A stretch of DNA of 6,055 nt from Palsa-739 sp036512155 (GCA_036512155.1 DATCBD010000100.1:1-6055); one strand, 5' to 3'. Positions 1 through 5,975 are shown, counted from the stretch's first letter. Notes: generated by a model from the sequence alone, not told the origin. A program made the numbers and translations.

Positions 1-52
1 CTTGGACTCCTTGCCGCGCGCGCAGGATGCGTATCGCCTGCGTGAGCCCCAT
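1..52 (-). CDS. possible start of an XRE-like helix-turn-helix protein (partial)
   Basis: An ATG at 52-50 opens a minus-strand frame of 17 codons that leaves the window at position 1 without a stop. It reads MGLTQAIRILRARQGVQ. The spacing I-R-x-L-R-x-x-x-G-V resembles the first helix of XRE/Cro-type helix-turn-helix regulators (commonly IRxLRxxxGLSQ). No clear Shine-Dalgarno sequence precedes it. Only the beginning is visible, so the identity is a guess from pattern and it could be a chance frame. Confidence 0.3.
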   Translation of the reverse strand, partial: MGLTQAIRILRARQGVQ

Positions 53-331
53 TCTATGAAGGCGCCGTCGGGCGCTGCACGATGCGCTGCTCGGATCGGG
101 TTCGTGACTGGAGGGCGAGCGGGCGTACGGCGAAGGAGTAAAGCGGGTCACGATCCTCCGCAAGCGTATGTTCGATACCCGCCCGCCCGTATGCCGAATC
201 AGCAAGGGCGCGGCGCCATTCGGCGTGGGCCGCGGCGGCGCGGTCTGTCACACGGTTTTCGCGGAGTGAGCGTCGCCACGAAATTTGAGGGGCGTCGGAT
301 CAAGAATGCTGAGGGTCCTGGCGGAGCGAGC
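53..331. other. region without a supportable gene, downstream of the transposon operon
   Basis: This stretch follows the last gene of the transposase operon. The frames it contains, including a 65-codon minus-strand frame at 54-251 that starts with GTG, have weak third-position GC bias, no recognisable motif and no good ribosome binding site. It includes a locally AT-richer patch near 254-290 that may be part of a transposon end. No RNA gene or CRISPR is visible. Confidence 0.5.
246..293. repeat. candidate end of the older DDE transposon
   Basis: The plus strand begins TGTCACACGG at 246; ends starting TGT are common among DDE transposons of the IS481 and Tn7-like groups. Two imperfect copies of a motif of about 22 bases follow in tandem, at 247-268 and 271-293, sharing GTC, CACG, TT and GG positions (about 15 of 22 aligned bases). 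Tandem transposase-binding sites near an end would look like this. The partner end is outside the window, so this cannot be confirmed. Confidence 0.25.
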
Positions 332-601
332 TCAGAAGGGCGAATCGCGTTGCTCGGCATCGCGCAGGACGTCGTGCACGACGCGTCGGTAGCCGCGTAG
401 TCCTGCGCGTAGGCTTTCGACGCGCCGGAGGACGTGGCGAGCATGACGTTGGACGGGTGGGTGCTCGGTGGGGGGCGGGGCGTGGAGCAACGGGTGCTCG
501 ACGAGGAGGGCGCGCTCGAGAGCGACAAGTGCGGCCTCGACGAGGTCGACGACGATGAGCTCCGGGGCGATGAGCAAGCGATGGAGCTGCCGGGGGGTCA
601 T
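332..601 (-). CDS. small hypothetical protein, third gene of the transposon operon
   Basis: An 89-residue protein whose ATG (601-599) overlaps the TGA of the ATPase gene (600-598) as ATGA. No good Shine-Dalgarno sequence is present, so translation probably depends on coupling to the ATPase. It starts MTPRQLHRLLIAPELIVVDL, and residues about 10-35 form an amphipathic, leucine/valine/alanine-rich helix-like stretch. A proline- and histidine-rich linker follows at about 36-52. The C-terminal part is basic and helical (about residues 53-80, with many R and H). There is no signal peptide or convincing membrane segment, and I recognise no catalytic motif. The tight coupling and position suggest an accessory protein of the transposase-ATPase module, perhaps one that binds the ATPase or DNA ends; that is inference. 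Confidence 0.62.
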   Translation of the reverse strand: MTPRQLHRLLIAPELIVVDLVEAALVALERALLVEHPLLHAPPPTEHPPVQRHARHVLRRVESLRAGLRGYRRVVHDVLRDAEQRDSPF

Positions 602-1440
602 CGTTTTCGCGCGCCCGCGGCGGCTTTGGGTTTGGGCGCCTGTGCGGCGAAGACCTCGAGGAACAGCTTCTCGTCGAGCCGCGCGAGCTCACGGTCGGCG
701 GCGACGGCGAGCAGCTCGTCGGCGAGATTCATGAGCACGCGGTAATTGCCGGCGGCGTGATCGGCGAGCGTGACGCGCAGCTCGCTGGTCATCAGCGACG
801 GATTGCCGGCGGCGGTGAGCAGGTGGTCGAGGCAGGCGAGGAGCTCGTCGCGCGATGCGTAATCGAGAGTCAGTCGTCGGCGAATGCGTGAGCCGAGCGG
901 TTGCAGCTCCGGGGATCGGAGTCTCTCGGGCAATCGGGCATCGCCGGCGAAGACGACGCAGAGGAGCTGTTTGCTATCGAGCTCTTTGCTCGCGAGGATT
1001 CGGAGCTCGCAGAGGACGGGTGTGAGCGCTTCCTGCGCTTCGTCGATGATGAGCACGGGTCGGCATCGGCTCGAGCCGATGTGGTCGGCCCAGCGCGTGC
1101 GAAGGGCCTTGAAGCCGGCCCACCGGTTGTGTGCGGCGAGCGGCACGGCGAACAAGTCACCGAGCTCGCGATAGAAGTCCATGGTGCGACTCTGGGGATG
1201 CTCGACGGTGCCGACGAGGACATCGGGCAGCGCGCGAAGGCGTTCCGAGAGCACGCGCAGGGCGATGCTTTTTCCCGTGCCCGGGTCGCCGGTGATCATG
1301 GCGAAGCCCCCGTCGGCGATTCCGAGCTCGACCCGTCGAACGAAGCTGTCGACGGCGGGCGTGGTGAAGAGGGCATCGGGCGGGACGTCGGGCCGGAAGG
1401 GATGAAACTTGAGGCCGTAGAGTGAGAGCAGCTTGGTCAT
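598..1440 (-). CDS. ExeA/TniB-like AAA ATPase of a DDE transposon
   Basis: A 280-residue AAA-type ATPase. The N-terminal motif LYGLKFHPFRPD (residues 7-18) is typical of ExeA-family and transposition ATPases. Walker A is GDPGTGKS at 51-58. Walker B is PVLIIDEAQE at 128-137. A sensor-like segment VVFAGDARL lies at 162-170, and an arginine cluster RIRRRL at 185-190 could supply the arginine finger. The C-terminal helical lid runs to about 267, followed by a basic tail rich in A, K and R. The start at 1440 is chosen because its ATG overlaps the transposase TGA (1439-1437) as ATGA, with GAGG four bases upstream (1448-1445); the longer frame beginning at 1692 lies wholly inside the transposase gene. 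By analogy with TniB/TnsC/MuB-like proteins, it probably binds target DNA with ATP and stimulates the transposase. The gene itself looks intact, although its transposase partner is truncated. Confidence 0.88.
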   Translation of the reverse strand: MTKLLSLYGLKFHPFRPDVPPDALFTTPAVDSFVRRVELGIADGGFAMITGDPGTGKSIALRVLSERLRALPDVLVGTVEHPQSRTMDFYRELGDLFAVPLAAHNRWAGFKALRTRWADHIGSSRCRPVLIIDEAQEALTPVLCELRILASKELDSKQLLCVVFAGDARLPERLRSPELQPLGSRIRRRLTLDYASRDELLACLDHLLTAAGNPSLMTSELRVTLADHAAGNYRVLMNLADELLAVAADRELARLDEKLFLEVFAAQAPKPKAAAGARKR

Positions 1441-2462
1441 GGGTCCTCGGGGAGATCGTCGTCGGGGTCGTGTTTGGGCAGGTAGGCAGGCGGCAGTCCG
1501 GTGGCGGCGTAGTCGGCCATCAAAGCGCGCAGGTGCGGCGCGATGCCGATGCGGCGCGCGGGCTCGTCCGCGTCGGCGGGCGCGACGACGCGTCGGATCC
1601 GCTCGGCGTTGCGCGCCTTGTCGATGGGCAGCAGCGTGACGAGGTGATCGCCCGAGCGGGGGTCGACGAGATCGACGCTGGCGAGGTCCCATCGTGCGAC
1701 GCGGAGGCGCAGCTGCAGGAGCGTGCGGTACGCGGCGGGGACCTCGAAGCGCACGCCGTCGACGGTGACGGTGCCGTCGCTTCGCCGCTGTTTGCGCGAG
1801 ACCTCGGTGCGCATGGCGCGGCGCAGCGCATCGGAGCCGGGCGATTCGCGACCGACGCTCGGTCCGCGCAGGTACCGATCGAGGGGCGACTCGCGAATCT
1901 CGGAGTGGAGCTTGCGTTGGTATTCCTGCTCGACCCAGGCCTGGGTGGCTGTGTTGAGCAGATCGAGCGTGAGCTCGGGCTCGCCCTCGAGCATGGGCAA
2001 GAGGCGGCCTTCGATCTGTCCCCAGAACGATTCCTGCTTACCGTTTTGCTCGGGCGAATAGGGCAGCGTCGTGTGATGGACGACGCCGAGGCGCTCGAGT
2101 CCCTCGACGGTCTCGGCCGCGAGCATCGCCGACCCGTTGTCGGTGAGAAGCGCGCGCGGTAGGCCGCGTTTCTGGAACGCCTGCGAAAGGCCGTGCACGA
2201 GGGCCTCGGCGGTCTCGTCGAGATACCACTGCAAGTGGCAGCAGAGGCGCGAACGATCGTCGAGAATGCCGAGGAGCTGCGGCGTCTGCCATTGTCCCGC
2301 GGCGGTCAGCACGGGCCGCGAGCCTTGATGGAAGTCCAGGTGCCAGAGGCCGTGCACGTGGGCGACCTCGTACGAGCGCGTCTCGCGCGGAGTGAACGGC
2401 TCGCCGTTGCCTTGCTCGCGATGGCGGCGTTTGCGCGCGCGCAAGAGGCCCTGCTCTTTCAT
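1437..2462 (-). CDS. DDE transposase (rve/IS481-like), 5' end cut off by the RIT insertion
   Basis: The frame from the first ATG (2462) encodes 341 residues with a retroviral-integrase-type catalytic core. The likely triad is D43 (in WHLDFHQGS), D108 (in LLTDNGS) and E144 (in NGKQESFW), giving a D-35-E spacing. IS481-like hallmarks are LDDRSRL at 68-73 and the SPEQNGKQE block at 136-144. The C-terminal third (about 225-290) resembles the small beta domain of Mu-type and IS481-type transposases. The ATG at 2462 has no Shine-Dalgarno sequence, and credible coding sequence continues upstream in frame for about 30 codons to 2552, where the RIT end begins. The N-terminal helix-turn-helix DNA-binding region expected in this family is missing. 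The gene is therefore probably a non-functional remnant, although its catalytic domain is uninterrupted. The stop overlaps the ATPase start. Confidence 0.85.
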   Translation of the reverse strand: MKEQGLLRARKRRHREQGNGEPFTPRETRSYEVAHVHGLWHLDFHQGSRPVLTAAGQWQTPQLLGILDDRSRLCCHLQWYLDETAEALVHGLSQAFQKRGLPRALLTDNGSAMLAAETVEGLERLGVVHHTTLPYSPEQNGKQESFWGQIEGRLLPMLEGEPELTLDLLNTATQAWVEQEYQRKLHSEIRESPLDRYLRGPSVGRESPGSDALRRAMRTEVSRKQRRSDGTVTVDGVRFEVPAAYRTLLQLRLRVARWDLASVDLVDPRSGDHLVTLLPIDKARNAERIRRVVAPADADEPARRIGIAPHLRALMADYAATGLPPAYLPKHDPDDDLPEDP

Positions 2463-2552
2463 GAATCGCGCGAGCGTCGGGTAGCTCGGGACCGGGCCGA
2501 GACGTGGATCCTCGCGCGCGAGCGCGAGGATATTGTCGTGATGGAGTTGAAA
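2463..2552 (-). pseudogene. in-frame remnant of the transposase N-terminal region, without a start codon
   Basis: Reading the transposase frame upstream of ATG 2462 gives FQLHHDNILALAREDPRLG and then PVPSYPTLARF. This matches the style of the segment just before the catalytic domain in many IS481-like transposases (a helix, then a xLGPxPSYxTLxRxM pattern). The frame has no ATG, GTG, TTG or CTG before an in-frame TGA at 2579-2577, which already lies within the RIT terminal repeat. The coding sequence therefore appears cut between about 2553 and 2579 by insertion of the RIT. The rest of the 5' end should be found just beyond position 6055. Confidence 0.75.
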
Positions 2553-2553
2553 G
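2548..2553 (+). repeat. left copy of 6-bp direct repeat TGAAAG
   Basis: TGAAAG at 2548-2553 is followed by TTATGGG. The same six bases in the same orientation occur at 6050-6055, immediately after GCGCATAA of the right terminal repeat. If this is the crossover overlap, the integrated element spans 2554-6049 and the excised circle would join GCGCATAA, TGAAAG and TTATGGG, a core with CATAA/TTATG inverted arms. A chance match within a few tens of bases is possible. Confidence 0.4.
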
Positions 2554-2565
2554 TTATGGGTTGCA

Positions 2566-2587
2566 GCGCATAACTCTCATTATGCGC
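2566..2587. repeat. palindromic core-type recombination site at the left RIT boundary
   Basis: GCGCATAA (2566-2573), six bases CTCTCA (2574-2579) and TTATGCGC (2580-2587) form a perfect 8-bp inverted repeat around a 6-bp centre. Two inverted recombinase-binding arms around a 6-8 bp overlap is the standard layout of a tyrosine-recombinase crossover site. The right arm is the outermost box of the left terminal repeat. The left arm lies outside that repeat. Confidence 0.55.
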
Positions 2588-2610
2588 GGACTGTCGTTAT
2601 GCGCAGTCCG
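2577..2610 (+). repeat. left terminal inverted repeat of the RIT element (34 bp)
   Basis: Bases 2577-2610 match the reverse complement of 6019-6052 without mismatch. One mismatch further out (C/T at 2576), two more bases also match (2574-2575 with 6055-6054). Inside the repeat are two direct copies of TTATGCGC (2580-2587 and 2597-2604) and a 7-bp palindrome, CGGACTG (2587-2593) and CAGTCCG (2604-2610), around a 10-base centre. Confidence 0.93.
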
Positions 2611-2664
2611 TACGGCAAGCCGAGCAACGACGCCCCGACGAGCGCGGCGGACTGCGCATAACGA
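2594..2664. repeat. subterminal inverted repeat, left RIT end
   Basis: TCGTTATGCGCAGTCCG (2594-2610) recurs inverted at 2648-2664, a perfect 17-bp pair around 37 bases. It places a third box, GCGCATAA at 2654-2661, between the terminal repeat and the stop codon of the third recombinase gene (2671). The right end carries a matching third box at the same distance. In RNA the pair could form a long stem just after that gene, but there is no U-tract, so a recombinase-binding role is more likely than termination. Confidence 0.8.
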
Positions 2665-2670
2665 GCGGGT

Positions 2671-3687
2671 TTACAACGAGGTCAGCCAGGCCATCAGCTC
2701 GCGGTCCTCGCGCCAGTTCGGCTTCGGCATCGTGGGCGCTCTCGGCGAAGTCGCGGTGGTCTCAAGCGCGCGTCGCTTCATCTCGAGATCGGCGCGCGCG
2801 TAGACCTCGGTGGTCTTCACGTCGACGTGGCCGAGGATGTCGCGGATGATCACGAGGGGAACGCCGGCGTGGAGCATGTGCATGGCCTTGCTGTGGCGAA
2901 GCGTGTGCGGGCCGACGTTGCTCGGGATTCCCATCCTTTCGCCGGCCGCCGCGCGCACGTGTTTCGCGAGCAGGTAGCGGATCCCCGAGCGCGACATGGG
3001 GCGGCCGTGGCGCCCGGAGAAGATGGGGCGCTCGACGGCGTCGGGCACCATCAGGCCGTGCGTCTCCATGTGTTTGCGCAGCAGCGTCACCGTGCTGGCC
3101 ATGAGCGGCACCACGCGCGTCTTGCGGCCCTTTCCGGTGAGGCGCACGTGCGCAGGCGCTTCGAGGCGAACGTCCTTCGCTCGCAGGTCGATCAACTCCT
3201 GGCAACGCGCGCCCGTGTCGTAGAGCACGCTGAGCAACACGGCATCGCGGCGACCGGCGGCAGAGGAGCCGTCGGGCTGCGCGAGGACGGCACCAAGGTC
3301 GGCAGCTTCGAGGTAGCCGACCGGACGGCGCGGAAAGCGCCGCGCGGGGATCGCGAGGACTCGCTGCATCGCAAGGAGGTGCTCCGGCGCCTCGCCCTGC
3401 ACGTACCTCGCGAAGGCGTGGAGCGCCGCGAGCCGCTGGTTGCACGTGCGCGGACTGCAGTGCCGGTCCGTCTGCAAATGCTCGAGGAACGCGGTCACAA
3501 GCCGCGCGTCGATGGTCGCCACCGTGACCTTCTCGGCAGGCCGGTCGTGGACGTCGCGCAGATACCGGAGCAGGAGGACGAACGTGTCGCGGTACGAGCG
3601 GATCGTGTTGGAACTCGCGTTGCGCTGGCCTGCCAGGTGCGTCGTGAGGAAGCCCGTGAGGTGGAGGGCGAAGTCGGTCGACTTCAT
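2671..3687 (-). CDS. ritC: tyrosine recombinase, third of the trio (RitC-type)
   Basis: A 338-residue tyrosine recombinase. The N-terminal SAM-like core-binding domain spans about 5-105 (NTIRSYRDTFVLLLRYLRD at 27-45; CNQRLAALHAFARYV at 82-96). The catalytic domain spans about 120-305. The likely catalytic residues are R161 (TGARCQEL), K186 (TGKGRKTR), H261 and R264 (HTLRH), H287 (LGH) and the nucleophile Y296 (EVYARAD). A tail of 42 residues follows the tyrosine and ends WREDRELMAWLTSL, which recalls the C-termini of RIT third recombinases. The start at 3687 is chosen because the ATG overlaps the preceding gene's TGA as ATGA and GAGGT lies six bases upstream (3700-3696); the frame from 3864 would run inside the preceding gene. 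It should act with the other two recombinases in moving the element. The stop TAA lies seven bases from the inner repeat box. The symbol follows RIT usage by position. Confidence 0.9.
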   Translation of the reverse strand: MKSTDFALHLTGFLTTHLAGQRNASSNTIRSYRDTFVLLLRYLRDVHDRPAEKVTVATIDARLVTAFLEHLQTDRHCSPRTCNQRLAALHAFARYVQGEAPEHLLAMQRVLAIPARRFPRRPVGYLEAADLGAVLAQPDGSSAAGRRDAVLLSVLYDTGARCQELIDLRAKDVRLEAPAHVRLTGKGRKTRVVPLMASTVTLLRKHMETHGLMVPDAVERPIFSGRHGRPMSRSGIRYLLAKHVRAAAGERMGIPSNVGPHTLRHSKAMHMLHAGVPLVIIRDILGHVDVKTTEVYARADLEMKRRALETTATSPRAPTMPKPNWREDRELMAWLTSL

Positions 3688-4661
3688 GCGCGCTGACCTC
3701 GCGGAATGAGCGCGCCGTAATGCTGCTCGAGCGCCGAAGAGAGGTCCGGGTGCAGCGACGCGGTCAACTGCAGATAGCGCTGCGTGCCCGCGATCGACTC
3801 GTGGCCGAGGTAGGTCGAGAGCACCGGGAGTTTGCTGCTCAGGTCGACTCCTTCGCGGTACCACGCTTCGAGACGGCGGACTGCGAAGGTGTGACGAAGG
3901 TCGTGGATGCGCGGGCCCTGGCCCCGACCGCCGTGGGGAATCTTGGCGGTGCGGAGCATCCTCCGGAACATCGCGTACGGCGTGTGCGCGCTGTAGACGC
4001 GGCCGTGGGGCGCCGCGAAGAAGATCGCTTCCGCTGGGCGCTCGCCCATCTCCGCGTGGTAGCGCTGCAAATAGGCATGCAGCGAAGCGGCCACCGGGAC
4101 CAGGCGATCCTTGCGGAACTTCGCCTCGCGGATGGTGAGCACGCCGGCCGCGAGGTCCACGTCCTCGACCCGCAGGCGCAGCGCCTCCCCGAGCCGCAGT
4201 CCACAGCCATAGAGCACGCGGAACAGCGCGGGCATCACGCGGTGGCGTTGCGGCGCTCGCGCGTCAGGTGGCATTCGGTCGACGGCAACGAGCAGTCGCC
4301 CGATCTCGTCCGGGGTGAAGATGCGCGCCACGAAGCGAGTGCTCGGCAACGCCCGAGGCGAGCTGGCGGGTAACTCGACGACCACCCCGTTTCGCCGGAG
4401 GAATCGCGCGAGCTGACGAACGACGCGGACGCGCGCAGACTGGGTCTTTGTGCTCTCGTGCACGGCCCTCCCCAGCCACGTCGCCAACAGAGGTTTGGGC
4501 AGCGTGGCCGTGCCGTGGCCATGCTCGATGAGATGCCGATCGAGTCGTCTCAGCAGGTACTGCTCGGTGACGTAGAGATACCCGACGGCACGCTTCTCGA
4601 GGACGAAGTCCCGCAGCAACGGTGCGAGGGCCGACTGGAAGTCAGACTCAATGGGGATCAT
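3684..4661 (-). CDS. ritB: tyrosine recombinase, second of the trio (RitB-type)
   Basis: A 325-residue tyrosine recombinase. The core-binding domain is about 8-105 (LRDFVLEKRAVGYLYVTEQY; RVVRQLARFLRRNG at 79-92), and the catalytic domain about 115-305. The probable catalytic set is R156 (YGCGLRLGEAL), K181 (EAKFRKDRLVP), H253 and R256 (IHDLRHTFA), H287 (YLGHES) and Y296 (TQRYLQL). The beta-hairpin reads AKFRKDR rather than the XerC/D-type GKG, as is common in this branch, so the lysine could instead be K184. The ATG at 4661-4659 overlaps the upstream gene's TGA as ATGA, and a strong GGAGG sits seven bases upstream (4673-4669). Its own TGA overlaps the next ATG in the same way, so the three proteins are likely made in linked amounts from one message. 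Confidence 0.9.
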   Translation of the reverse strand: MIPIESDFQSALAPLLRDFVLEKRAVGYLYVTEQYLLRRLDRHLIEHGHGTATLPKPLLATWLGRAVHESTKTQSARVRVVRQLARFLRRNGVVVELPASSPRALPSTRFVARIFTPDEIGRLLVAVDRMPPDARAPQRHRVMPALFRVLYGCGLRLGEALRLRVEDVDLAAGVLTIREAKFRKDRLVPVAASLHAYLQRYHAEMGERPAEAIFFAAPHGRVYSAHTPYAMFRRMLRTAKIPHGGRGQGPRIHDLRHTFAVRRLEAWYREGVDLSSKLPVLSTYLGHESIAGTQRYLQLTASLHPDLSSALEQHYGALIPRGQRA

Positions 4662-5908
4662 GGTGTCACCTCCGGCAGCTCCAACGCTGCCGCACGCAGT
4701 CCGTCGAGATCCACCTTGGTGTAGCGTCGGGTGACGTCGAGCGAGTGATGCCCGAGGACCATGCCGATCGTCTCGAGGGGAACGCCGCGCGCGAGAAGCC
4801 GTGTGGCCAAGGTATGTCGCAGCGAGTGCAGGCCACGGCGCGTCTTGGGCTTCAGCTCGATCCCGGCGAGACGCCGGTAGCGGGTGACAACGCCGTGAAG
4901 ATTGTTGTTGCTGCCGAAGGGCTCAAACGGCGCGTGGCCTCGCAGGAATACCTCGCGCCGTGCCGTCGCGGGCCGACCATGGCGGAGGTAGTCGATGAGC
5001 GCCTCGGCGATCTCGTCGCTCATCGGCAGATCGATACACGTCCCGGTCTTCTGCTGGGCGAAGGTGATGCGCGAGGTGGCCCACTGAATCGCGTCTAGCG
5101 TCAGCGTGCGGATGTCACCAGCCCGCATGCCGAGACGACACGCCAGGAGCAGGATTGCGCGGTCCCGCTTACCGATCGGGGACGCGAGATCGACGGCCGC
5201 GAGTAGCGCGTCGACGTCCACCTCCGTCCACACCGATGGAATCTTCGCGTCGGGCCGCACGTGCACCGTGGGCACGTCCTCTGACAAATCCGAGGGTAGC
5301 CAGCCCTGCGCGAAGGCCACGCGCAGGAACGAGCGCAACGTACTGATGGAAAAGGCCACGGACCCGGTCGAGAGGTGACAGCGGGCGCGGATGAAGGCCG
5401 AGAGATGGCCAGGAGTGATCTCCGCAATCTGCGCGACACCCTGCTGGTGTACATGACCAAGGAACGCGTCGAGGTGCTGCCGCTGAACCCGGAGCGTGGT
5501 CGGTCGAAAACCCAGATGCGTGGCGCAGTAGGTCAGGTACCGGGTCTGGGCCTCACGAAGCGGGACCGGTATCTGCGACGGAGTGCGTACAGTGAGTCTC
5601 CGAGCAACGGTGCCATGCACCGCGAACGCCGCAAGCGCGCCTGTCGCCCTCCGCAGAAGTCGATGGTAGGACGTCCGCTCGGCGGCGGTCCCGGGCACAC
5701 GGTGGAGCGCGAGGAACTGGTCGACCAGCTCCTCGGAGATGCCGTCGGGCAACGAGCACTCCTGCGCGAAAGCGCAGAGCCGCGTCCAAATGTGCCTGAG
5801 CTGGCGGAGTGAGGCCGGCTTGTAGCCAAGGGACTGAAGGTGGTCCAGCGCGCGGCGGGTCAGCGCCTCGAGCTCGGGATACGAGGACGGAACATGGGTG
5901 GCGATCAT
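4658..5908 (-). CDS. ritA: tyrosine recombinase, first of the trio (RitA-type), with an extended N-terminus
   Basis: A 416-residue tyrosine recombinase, longer than XerC/D (about 300) because of an extra N-terminal region of about 110 residues. Two stretches look like repeated SAM-like core-binding units: residues 27-38 (LGYKPASLRQLR) and 132-143 (LGFRPTTLRVQR). The catalytic domain is about 225-405, with R262 (LGMRAGDI), K287 (AQQKTGT), H361 and R364 (LHSLRHTLA), H387 (LGHHS) and Y396 (TRRYTKVD). The ATG at 5908 is preferred because AAGGAG (5919-5914) lies five bases upstream. An in-frame GTG at 5932 would add eight residues but has no such site, and that segment holds the ribosome binding site itself. 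It is the first gene of the recombinase operon, about 110 bases inside the right terminal repeat. Its stop overlaps the next start as ATGA. Confidence 0.9.
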   Translation of the reverse strand: MIATHVPSSYPELEALTRRALDHLQSLGYKPASLRQLRHIWTRLCAFAQECSLPDGISEELVDQFLALHRVPGTAAERTSYHRLLRRATGALAAFAVHGTVARRLTVRTPSQIPVPLREAQTRYLTYCATHLGFRPTTLRVQRQHLDAFLGHVHQQGVAQIAEITPGHLSAFIRARCHLSTGSVAFSISTLRSFLRVAFAQGWLPSDLSEDVPTVHVRPDAKIPSVWTEVDVDALLAAVDLASPIGKRDRAILLLACRLGMRAGDIRTLTLDAIQWATSRITFAQQKTGTCIDLPMSDEIAEALIDYLRHGRPATARREVFLRGHAPFEPFGSNNNLHGVVTRYRRLAGIELKPKTRRGLHSLRHTLATRLLARGVPLETIGMVLGHHSLDVTRRYTKVDLDGLRAAALELPEVTP

Positions 5909-5919
5909 GAGGGCTCCTT
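5909..5919 (-). promoter_or_regulatory. ribosome binding site of the first recombinase
   Basis: On the minus strand AAGGAG (5919-5914) is followed by five bases and the ATG at 5908-5906. This decides the start in favour of ATG 5908 over the in-frame GTG at 5932. Confidence 0.8.
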
Positions 5920-5966
5920 GAAAGTCGGCCACCCCCCGTGGGCGACCGCGAAGCCCAGCTCAATGG

Positions 5967-5975
5967 ATTATGCGC
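5967..5975 (-). promoter_or_regulatory. candidate -10 element of the recombinase operon overlapping a repeat box
   Basis: On the minus strand CATAAT (5972-5967) resembles a -10 hexamer about 60 bases before the start codon, in otherwise GC-rich DNA. It overlaps the inner GCGCATAA box (complement of 5968-5975). No -35 hexamer is visible at 16-18 bases. If this is the promoter, recombinase bound at the box would block it, giving self-repression. This is inference. Confidence 0.25.

Larger units (their letters stand above)
332..2552 (-). mobile_element. remnant of a DDE transposon (transposase, ATPase, small protein), interrupted at its 5' side
   Basis: Three co-directional genes joined by two ATGA overlaps form a transposition operon: transposase (5'-truncated), AAA ATPase and an 89-residue protein. 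A transposase-plus-ATPase pair is the core of Tn552-, Tn5053- and ExeA/IS481-type elements. The right part, including the transposase start and that transposon end, is separated from this fragment by the RIT insertion and lies outside the window. The left end may lie near 246. The boundaries given are those of the genes, not of proven transposon ends. Confidence 0.6.

Noticed and set aside
54..251. 65-codon minus-strand frame starting with GTG
   Set aside because: Weak third-position GC bias, no ribosome binding site, no recognisable motif, and it overlaps the candidate transposon end.
2..400. 132-codon plus-strand frame starting with TTG
   Set aside because: Its composition is arginine- and glycine-rich with no domain, and it overlaps the coupled small gene on the other strand.
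1441..1692. N-terminal extension of the ATPase frame to 1692
   Set aside because: It lies inside the transposase gene and is an arginine-rich out-of-frame translation; the ATG at 1440 has the ATGA coupling and the family-typical N-terminus.
1422..2162. 246-codon plus-strand frame opposite the transposase
   Set aside because: Shadow of the transposase gene, whose DDE motifs and gene coupling are clear on the other strand.
598..2462. CRISPR-associated or Tn7-like transposition module
   Set aside because: The transposase and ATPase pair is suggestive, but there is no TnsA, TniQ or TnsD homologue, no Cas gene and no CRISPR repeat in the window.
2594..2664. Rho-independent terminator after the third recombinase gene
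   Set aside because: The 17-bp stem has a 37-base loop and no U-tract, and its sequence is the recombinase repeat box motif also found at the other end.
2827..3696. 289-codon plus-strand frame opposite the third recombinase gene
   Set aside because: It lies antisense to a gene with a full catalytic motif set. Long antisense frames are expected in GC-rich coding DNA, and its translation shows no recognisable family.
3688..3864. N-terminal extension of the third recombinase to 3864
   Set aside because: It lies inside the second recombinase gene; the ATG at 3687 has a Shine-Dalgarno sequence and the ATGA overlap.
2671..5908. Tn554-like element (TnpA, TnpB, TnpC)
   Set aside because: All three proteins here are complete tyrosine recombinases, whereas Tn554 has two recombinases and a small third protein. 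Terminal inverted repeats and sizes fit a recombinase trio better.
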